Assembly (NCBI GenBank): GCA_002304935.1
Contig: DBPS01000013.1
Span: 1-10,503 of the forward strand
DNA length: 10,503 nucleotides
Direction of reading: 5' to 3'
Origin: Candidatus Humimicrobium oleiphilum
GTDB lineage: Bacteria; Actinomycetota; Humimicrobiia; Humimicrobiales; Humimicrobiaceae
In this document: one piece after another, positions 6,367-10,503 of the stretch
Layout of the letters: each line of letters starts with the position of its first letter
Position numbering within the stretch: the stretch's first letter is position 1
Program-made: the position numbers and the translations under genes
Notes under the pieces: model-generated
Seen by the model: only the letters and a program-made list of their open reading frames with translations
Databases searched by the model: none
Told to the model about the DNA's origin: nothing

Positions 6367-7857
6367 ATGGTTGCAAAAAATTATCTTATCTTTGATTTCG
6401 GAGCAAGCAATGGCAGGGCGATAATTGCCCAGTATGATGGCGGTAAATTTAATCTTGAAGTTACCCACAGATTTGAAAACCGTCCTGTTTTTGCTTCAGG
6501 TACGCTTTACTGGGATATACTCCGCCTTTTTTCTGAATTGAAAGAAGGCATTTTGCAGTCAAAGAAAAATTATAAGAATATCCAGTCACTCGGGGTCGAT
6601 ACATGGGGCGTTGATTTCGCTCTTTTTGATAAAAACGGAAAGATGATTTCAAATCCCCAGCATTACAGGGATGATGCAAGGACAGAAGCTGCCAGGGTTA
6701 TGGAAAATGCCGGGTACACAAGAAAGAAAATCTTTATGCTTACCGGAGGACTGATACTGGATATAATGGGGATATATCATTTTTATGATTTAAAAATCAG
6801 CGAGTCCCCTGTTCTCAGGATAGCGGATAAATTTCTTATGATGCCGGATATCTTCAATTATTTTCTTACAGGCAATATGTTCAATGAATTTACCGAGGCT
6901 ACTACTTCCATAGTATATGATTTAAGGAGCAATACCTGGAGCAGGGATATACTTGAGATTCTTGGTATTAATGAAAGTCTTTTTCCTGAAGTCATCCAGC
7001 CTGGTACAAATATCGGCAATATCCAGAAGAGCATAACAGAAGAACTTGACATAAAACCTTTAAGCGTAATTGCTCCGGCATCCCATGACACAGCTTCTGC
7101 AGTTACAGGAATACCGGTAATAGATAAAAATAAAATCTGGGGTTTTGTAAGTATGGGGACATGGCTTGTCCAGGGAATGGAAACAGAAAAACCGATAGTC
7201 AGTGAAGATGCATATTCCTCAGGTTTTGCAAATGAAGGAGGACCGGAAGGGAAAAATTTTCTGACGAAAAATATTAATGGTTTGTGGATCATACAGCAGT
7301 GCATGGAAAAGTGGAGAAAAGACGCAGGCAGAAATATTGCCTGGCCTGAAATTGACAAGCTGTTTCCGCAGGCAAAAGCATTCCAGTCTTTTATAGATGC
7401 CGATGACCCGGTGTTTCTTCCCCCTTCTCCCGATATGCCGAAAGTCATAGCTGGCTACTGCAGGGAAAAAGGGCAGAAAATACCTTCAGACATCGGTTCA
7501 GTTGCCAGATGCTTTTACGAAAGCCTTGTTCTTAAAATAAGATTTAATGTCGGAAAGCTTGAAAATCTGACCGGTAAAAAACTGGAGCTGATGCAGCTTG
7601 TAGGCGGAGGAACCAATAACAGGCTATTATGTCAGTGGATAGCAGACGCTCTCGGGATTCAGGTTGCAGCGGGACCGACAGAGACAACAGCGGTGGGGAA
7701 TCTTATTATGCAGATGAAAGGAACGGGAGAGATAAAAAGTGTGGAAGAAGGCAGGCAGTTATGTGTGAGATCTGTAAATGTAGAAAGATATGAGCCTGCC
7801 AGCAGTGAAAAAGAAAAATGGGATACAGTCTATGGCGAATTTATCAGGATTTTATAA
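6367..7857 (+). CDS. rhaB: Rhamnulokinase (FGGY carbohydrate kinase)
   Basis: This kinase phosphorylates L-rhamnulose with ATP to L-rhamnulose-1-phosphate in the cytoplasm. It has 496 residues, close to E. coli RhaB (489), and aligns over its whole length. Landmarks are the N-terminal phosphate loop FDFGASNGR (9-17), LGVDTWGVDFALFD (75-88), the HYRD sugar-binding turn, PASHDTASAV with the presumed catalytic base Asp241, SMGTW (262-266), ANEGGPEG, KNINGLW, and the nucleotide-binding VGGGTNNRLL (413-415 are the glycines) with AGPTETTAVGN. The region where E. coli has FNTLYQL reads DIMGIYHFYDL here, so a related deoxyketose such as L-fuculose is not fully excluded. The ribosome site is weak (GAAGAGAG before the ATG). 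The isomerase gene begins 18 bases after the stop. In R. leguminosarum the rhamnose kinase is needed for import by the ABC transporter, a link that could apply here too. Confidence 0.9.
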   Translation: MVAKNYLIFDFGASNGRAIIAQYDGGKFNLEVTHRFENRPVFASGTLYWDILRLFSELKEGILQSKKNYKNIQSLGVDTWGVDFALFDKNGKMISNPQHYRDDARTEAARVMENAGYTRKKIFMLTGGLILDIMGIYHFYDLKISESPVLRIADKFLMMPDIFNYFLTGNMFNEFTEATTSIVYDLRSNTWSRDILEILGINESLFPEVIQPGTNIGNIQKSITEELDIKPLSVIAPASHDTASAVTGIPVIDKNKIWGFVSMGTWLVQGMETEKPIVSEDAYSSGFANEGGPEGKNFLTKNINGLWIIQQCMEKWRKDAGRNIAWPEIDKLFPQAKAFQSFIDADDPVFLPPSPDMPKVIAGYCREKGQKIPSDIGSVARCFYESLVLKIRFNVGKLENLTGKKLELMQLVGGGTNNRLLCQWIADALGIQVAAGPTETTAVGNLIMQMKGTGEIKSVEEGRQLCVRSVNVERYEPASSEKEKWDTVYGEFIRIL

Positions 7858-7875
7858 CTTTTAAAAAAGGAGAAT

Positions 7876-8859
7876 ATGGTGAAACTTAAAGTTGATGCGC
7901 ATCTGTGGTGCCTGGGGACTTATGGGGAAAGGTATGTTCCCGGCGGATATTACGAACCTTTAACAGTTGATGAGCAGCTTGAAATAATGTCAGGCATAGA
8001 AGGTCTTACAGGTCTTTTTACTTTTTATCCTGTAGCTCCTCTTCCGGATGATCCTGACAAACTTGTAAAAAAAGTTGAAGATTTCGGCCTGAAGGTATCA
8101 AACCTTGCAGTTGAATGCTGGGGGGACAGGAAATGGAAGCATGGGACTTTCTGCAATAATGATGCAAAAGTAAGAAAAGAAGCTATCAGGCTTTTTAAAG
8201 ATGCAATTGATTTTGCCAAGGCTATAAAAGCCCAGAGCGTTCTGCTATGGCCTGCCCATGATGGCTATGATTATGTTTTCCAGGTAAATTATCTGGATTC
8301 CTGGAAATACATGGTTGAAACTGTCAGGGAGATAGGAGAATATGCAAAGGATATGAAAATAGCTGTAGAAGCAAAATTAAAAGATCCCAGGCAGAAACAG
8401 CTTATCGGAGATACCGGCAAGGCAATGGCTTTCATACATGAGGTAGGATTAAACAATATCGGATGTGCGCTTGATATCGGTCATGCTCTTCAGGCATCAG
8501 AAGGAATAGGAGAATCAGTTATCTTGCTTGATTACTGGAAAAAACTGATTCAGATACATATCAATGAAAATTATAAAGATGCGGATCCGGATATGATATT
8601 CGGAACGGTTAATTTCTGGGAAATACTGGAATTCTTTTATTATCTTAATAAAACCAGTTATGACGGGTGGTGTGCTATCGACATCATTGCTCCGAGAGAT
8701 GACAGGAAGAAGTCGCTTGAACTGGGAGTAAAACTAATGTGGAAATTCCAGAAAATGGCGGAAAAACTCATTGAGCATGAAAAAGAAATCGATGATAATC
8801 TGAAAGGTTACAAATTTGCTGATAATATGGATATGATAACAGGACTTATATTTAAATAA
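7876..8859 (+). CDS. TIM-barrel sugar isomerase/epimerase, probable rhamnose isomerase of the cluster
   Basis: This protein of the xylose-isomerase-like TIM-barrel class (AP_endonuc_2 fold) has 327 residues. The four positions expected to bind the divalent metal are visible: Glu165 in VEAKLKDP, Asp200 in ALDIGHA, His228 in IHINEN and Asp269 in AIDIIAPR. Other landmarks are LLWPAHDGYDYVFQ and DMIFGTVNFWE. It is not similar in sequence or length to E. coli RhaA (about 419 residues); the overall plan is nearer the Pseudomonas stutzeri L-rhamnose isomerase class, though shorter than that enzyme. Between a rhamnulokinase and a rhamnose mutarotase, aldose-ketose isomerisation of L-rhamnose is the simplest role, but epimerase activity on another sugar is possible. 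AAGGAG is only 3-4 bases from the ATG at 7876; the GTG at 7879 has better spacing and would remove one residue. The end of the gene lies inside a perfect 17-bp inverted repeat. Confidence 0.8.
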   Translation: MVKLKVDAHLWCLGTYGERYVPGGYYEPLTVDEQLEIMSGIEGLTGLFTFYPVAPLPDDPDKLVKKVEDFGLKVSNLAVECWGDRKWKHGTFCNNDAKVRKEAIRLFKDAIDFAKAIKAQSVLLWPAHDGYDYVFQVNYLDSWKYMVETVREIGEYAKDMKIAVEAKLKDPRQKQLIGDTGKAMAFIHEVGLNNIGCALDIGHALQASEGIGESVILLDYWKKLIQIHINENYKDADPDMIFGTVNFWEILEFFYYLNKTSYDGWCAIDIIAPRDDRKKSLELGVKLMWKFQKMAEKLIEHEKEIDDNLKGYKFADNMDMITGLIFK

Positions 8860-8880
8860 TAAAATTATTTAAATATAAGT
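8844..8880 (+). promoter_or_regulatory. Perfect 17-bp hairpin across the isomerase stop codon
   Basis: ACTTATATTTAAATAAT (8844-8860) is the exact reverse complement of 8864-8880, with the loop AAA between. The TAA stop (8857-8859) is in the left arm, so the last codons of the gene form half of the stem. No T tract follows, so it is not a standard terminator. A processing or mRNA-stability stem between the isomerase and mutarotase genes fits better. Confidence 0.65.
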
Positions 8881-8882
8881 AA

Positions 8883-8990
8883 CCGGTTGATTGATAAAAT
8901 ATTTGCAAATACTTTAGAAGAATATGGAAAAATCCAGTATTTTAAATTAACATTAGCAAAATACTTTTTAATTTATGTTATTTCAACCGG
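8883..8990 (+). promoter_or_regulatory. Structured leader before rhaM with two alternative pairings
   Basis: CCGGTTGA (8883-8890) is the reverse complement of TCAACCGG (8983-8990) and could close a 108-base domain. Inside, AGTATTT (8936-8942) can pair upstream with AAATACT (8907-8913), or as AGTATTTT (8936-8943) downstream with AAAATACT (8958-8965). The two pairings exclude each other. No convincing -35/-10 pair was seen. It may be a regulatory RNA leader, or operator half-sites; chance pairing in AT-rich DNA is a real alternative. Confidence 0.35.
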
Positions 8991-9029
8991 AAAAAAATAA
9001 TTTTTAAAAATAATAATCCGGAGGAACAT

Positions 9030-9350
9030 ATGGCAAGGTATGGAATGATCTGGAAAATAAAGCCAGAGCTTAAAGAGCAATACAAAAAGGATCATGATGA
9101 AATATGGCCTGATATGTCTGATGCACTTAAAAAAGCCGGCTACTGCAACTACTCGATTTTTTTTAAAGAAGATGGAACCTGTTTCGCTTACCTTGAGAAT
9201 GAAGATCTTGAAAAAGGAGCTGCGTGGATTGCGACAACTGATGTATGGGCAAGATGGCAGAAGGCAATGGATAAATATTTCGTTAAGAGCGACGGGGGCG
9301 TAATCGGCCCTGAAATTAAAAATCTGGAAGAAGTATTCCATATAGACTGA
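9030..9350 (+). CDS. rhaM: L-rhamnose mutarotase
   Basis: This enzyme interconverts the alpha and beta anomers of L-rhamnose so that the isomerase is not limited by slow spontaneous mutarotation. At 106 residues it matches E. coli RhaM/YiiL (104) and aligns without gaps at the N-terminus. Tyr18, His22 (the catalytic residue in E. coli) and Trp26 fall at identical positions, in EQYKKDHDEIWPDM. Further conserved pieces are TTDVWARWQKAM (E. coli STDVCQRWWKYM) and the C-terminal EEVFHID (E. coli QEVFYLP). This is the strongest single indicator that the cluster handles L-rhamnose or a close 6-deoxysugar. CGGAGGA (9019-9025) precedes the ATG by 4 bases. It is preceded by a 170-base non-coding leader, unlike the tight spacing elsewhere in the cluster, and followed 17 bases on by the hydrolase gene. 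Confidence 0.95.
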   Translation: MARYGMIWKIKPELKEQYKKDHDEIWPDMSDALKKAGYCNYSIFFKEDGTCFAYLENEDLEKGAAWIATTDVWARWQKAMDKYFVKSDGGVIGPEIKNLEEVFHID

Positions 9351-9353
9351 TAC

Positions 9354-9370
9354 AGGAGGTTTATTGTTTG
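9354..9370 (+). promoter_or_regulatory. Ribosome site and TTG start of the hydrolase gene
   Basis: AGGAGG (9354-9359) lies 8 bases before an in-frame TTG at 9368. No ATG or GTG is available at proper spacing, and the strong ribosome site just after the rhaM stop supports the TTG. Confidence 0.7.
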
Positions 9371-10273
9371 GAAAAAGATGTTATTTTTTATAGCGATGGT
9401 TTTAAAATAGCCGGGACTTTACGCTTTCCCGATAAGGAAAGCGAAGAAGAAAAGCATCCGGTTATAATTATGTCTCACGGATACGGAGCTGGACGGAATG
9501 AGTTCGGCGATTTCATATTTCTGGCAAAGAAACTGTCAAAAGAAGGGTATGCTTCACTAAGATTTGACTGCAGGGGATGCGGTCATTCCCAGTATCCTTT
9601 GGGAAGAATGCTCTGTGCCACAGACTGGAGGCAGGACCTTATTTCTGCAATATATTTTTGTTCATCTTATCCGGGTATTGATTCTGAAAGAATCGGGCTT
9701 TTAGGTGAAAGCATGGGTGGAGCAAATGTTATTGCAGCATCTTCCCTCGAAAAAATATCCAAATGCATTGTTTCTCTTTCTCCTGTGGCAGATGGATTTG
9801 AATGGCTCAAAAATAACTGGTCCAAAAACCGGGGAATGAACAAATTCCTGGAATTTTTAGAAATACTGGAAGAAGATAACAGAAGGCAGGCTGTCTATGG
9901 CAAATCAAATCTGGTTAAAATGAAAGATGCACTTAATTATGAACAAAGATATCTTGACCTGATTGATAACCTGAAAAATCGCTTTACTGACAATGAGTTT
10001 ACTTATTATGTCGAACTTGCATCAATCAGTTCGATAATGCAGCTAAAGCCTCTTGATGTTGTCGGCAGAATAGCACCAAAACCACTATTGCTGATGGCCG
10101 GCAAAAAAGACAAAATAGTTCCCTGGAAAGAACATGCCGGACTTCTTTATGAAAAAGCGGGAGATATAAAAAAACTGGAAGTTTTTGATTACGGAGAACA
10201 CGGACTGTTATCAGAACCCACTGAAGCTGAAGCACTTGCCTGTATAATAGATTGGTACAAACAATATCTGTAA
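9368..10273 (+). CDS. Alpha/beta hydrolase (serine esterase/acylhydrolase type)
   Basis: This protein of 301 residues has the alpha/beta-hydrolase fold and no signal peptide, so it is cytoplasmic. The oxyanion region is IIMSHGYGAGRNEF, followed by LRFDCRGCGHSQ. The nucleophile elbow is GESMGG with Ser115, the acid is probably Asp248 in GKKDKIVPW, and the histidine is His278 in YGEHGLL. The segment between strands carrying Ser115 and Asp248 is long (about 133 residues) and rich in charged helices, probably a lid or cap. The fold covers esterases, thioesterases, peptidases and more, so the substrate is unknown. The gene starts 17 bases after rhaM and is closed by a terminator, so it belongs to the rhamnose operon. 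Removing acyl groups from acylated rhamnose or rhamnosides after uptake is a reasonable guess from context only. Confidence 0.85.
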   Translation: MEKDVIFYSDGFKIAGTLRFPDKESEEEKHPVIIMSHGYGAGRNEFGDFIFLAKKLSKEGYASLRFDCRGCGHSQYPLGRMLCATDWRQDLISAIYFCSSYPGIDSERIGLLGESMGGANVIAASSLEKISKCIVSLSPVADGFEWLKNNWSKNRGMNKFLEFLEILEEDNRRQAVYGKSNLVKMKDALNYEQRYLDLIDNLKNRFTDNEFTYYVELASISSIMQLKPLDVVGRIAPKPLLLMAGKKDKIVPWKEHAGLLYEKAGDIKKLEVFDYGEHGLLSEPTEAEALACIIDWYKQYL

Positions 10274-10276
10274 GAT

Positions 10277-10309
10277 TTAAAAAACAATATTCAACCAATT
10301 GTTTTTTAA
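10277..10309 (+). terminator. Terminator at the end of the rhamnose operon
   Basis: TTAAAAAACAAT (10277-10288) is the exact reverse complement of ATTGTTTTTTAA (10298-10309) with a 9-base loop; the descending arm contains six T. The A-tract/T-tract symmetry means that it could act in both directions. It begins 3 bases after the hydrolase stop. Confidence 0.65.
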
Positions 10310-10338
10310 GCTTAAGGCTCCAAAGATTTTGGCAAGGA

Positions 10339-10367
10339 ATTTTTATTATAATTTTTATTATAAAAAT
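10339..10367 (+). repeat. Tandem 12-bp AT repeat before the last gene, possible promoter
   Basis: ATTTTTATTATA is present twice in tandem (10339-10350, 10351-10362). It gives a TATAAT at 10347-10352 and a TATAAA at 10359-10364. The last copy also forms an 8-bp stem, ATTTTTAT (10351-10358) with ATAAAAAT (10360-10367). TTGGCA at 10329-10334 is the only -35-like word but its spacing to either box is poor. Promoter function is therefore uncertain. Confidence 0.35.
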
Positions 10368-10388
10368 CATGATGAAAAGGAATTGAAA

Positions 10389-10503
10389 ATGCTCAGATAT
10401 ATTCCATTAATAGTAATACTGGCAGGTCTCATAGCCATGGCTCTTGTTATTATGCTTAAGAAAAAGAAAGGCAGCCAGACCAGGGAAGCTTATTTTAAAT
10501 CTG
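10389..10503 (+). CDS. Membrane-anchored protein of unknown function, 3' end outside the window
   Basis: The first 38 codons of a gene are present, starting at the ATG at 10389 behind AAAAGGA (10375-10381). The peptide begins MLRYIPLIVILAGLIAMALV: a single hydrophobic segment (about residues 4-23) followed by KKKK and a polar stretch. The cluster of lysines after the segment suggests an uncleaved N-terminal anchor or signal-anchor with the following part in the cytoplasm. I do not recognise the protein. It follows the operon terminator and is probably a separate transcription unit. Confidence 0.6.
   Translation, partial: MLRYIPLIVILAGLIAMALVIMLKKKKGSQTREAYFKS

Noticed and set aside
8883..8990. 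The CCGGTTGA inverted repeat as ends of a miniature mobile element
   Set aside because: The terminal repeats are only 8 bp, no target-site duplication flanks them, and no second copy is in the window.
9094..9303. Second + strand frame inside rhaM (69 codons)
   Set aside because: rhaM in the other frame aligns end to end with the known mutarotase, and the internal frame shows no domain or own ribosome site.

Overview
The window reads as one stretch of an AT-rich bacterial chromosome. Every supported gene is on the + strand, and Shine-Dalgarno sites are purine-rich with ATG, GTG or TTG starts. Isoleucine is often ATA and arginine mostly AGA/AGG. A non-pyrrolysine MttB-family methyltransferase next to a deoxysugar import and catabolism cluster suggests a fermentative or otherwise anaerobic heterotroph. 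I cannot name the phylum from sequence alone.

Layout. (1) Bases 1-1030 hold the C-terminal part of an MttB-superfamily corrinoid methyltransferase, cut by the window edge. Its visible 5' end lies in a striking 64-nt palindrome that may be an assembly fold-back. (2) Bases 1031-1460 are non-coding and very AT-rich, with an A/T-stem terminator, an extended -10 promoter candidate, three exact copies of a 12-bp word and a small hairpin before an orphan Shine-Dalgarno. (3) Bases 1461-6201 encode a complete CUT2-type sugar ABC importer: lipoprotein binding protein, fused double ATPase and two different RbsC-type permeases. Two hairpins, the second terminator-like, separate the binding-protein gene from the other three. 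(4) Bases 6202-6366 hold a large stem enclosing an intrinsic terminator, then a duplicated TATAAT-containing repeat. (5) Bases 6367-10273 encode a rhamnulokinase (RhaB), a TIM-barrel sugar isomerase, an L-rhamnose mutarotase (RhaM) and an alpha/beta hydrolase, closed by a terminator at 10277-10309. (6) A membrane-anchored protein of unknown function starts at 10389 and runs off the window.

How the genes fit. The importer would bring in a sugar, most likely L-rhamnose or a related 6-deoxyhexose. RhaM interconverts its anomers, the TIM-barrel protein is the likely aldose-ketose isomerase, and RhaB phosphorylates the ketose. The aldolase that would split rhamnulose-1-phosphate is not in the window. 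The hydrolase could remove acyl groups from decorated sugar, but this is inferred only from position. The gene content resembles the ABC-transporter-linked rha locus of Rhizobium leguminosarum (binding protein, ATPase, two permeases, mutarotase, kinase) more than the E. coli RhaT-symporter arrangement.

The most unusual material is between genes: hairpins spanning the ends of two genes, a three-tier stem after the second permease, and a leader before rhaM in which one segment can pair with either of two flanking partners. All pairings were worked out by eye; no folding energies or database searches were run.
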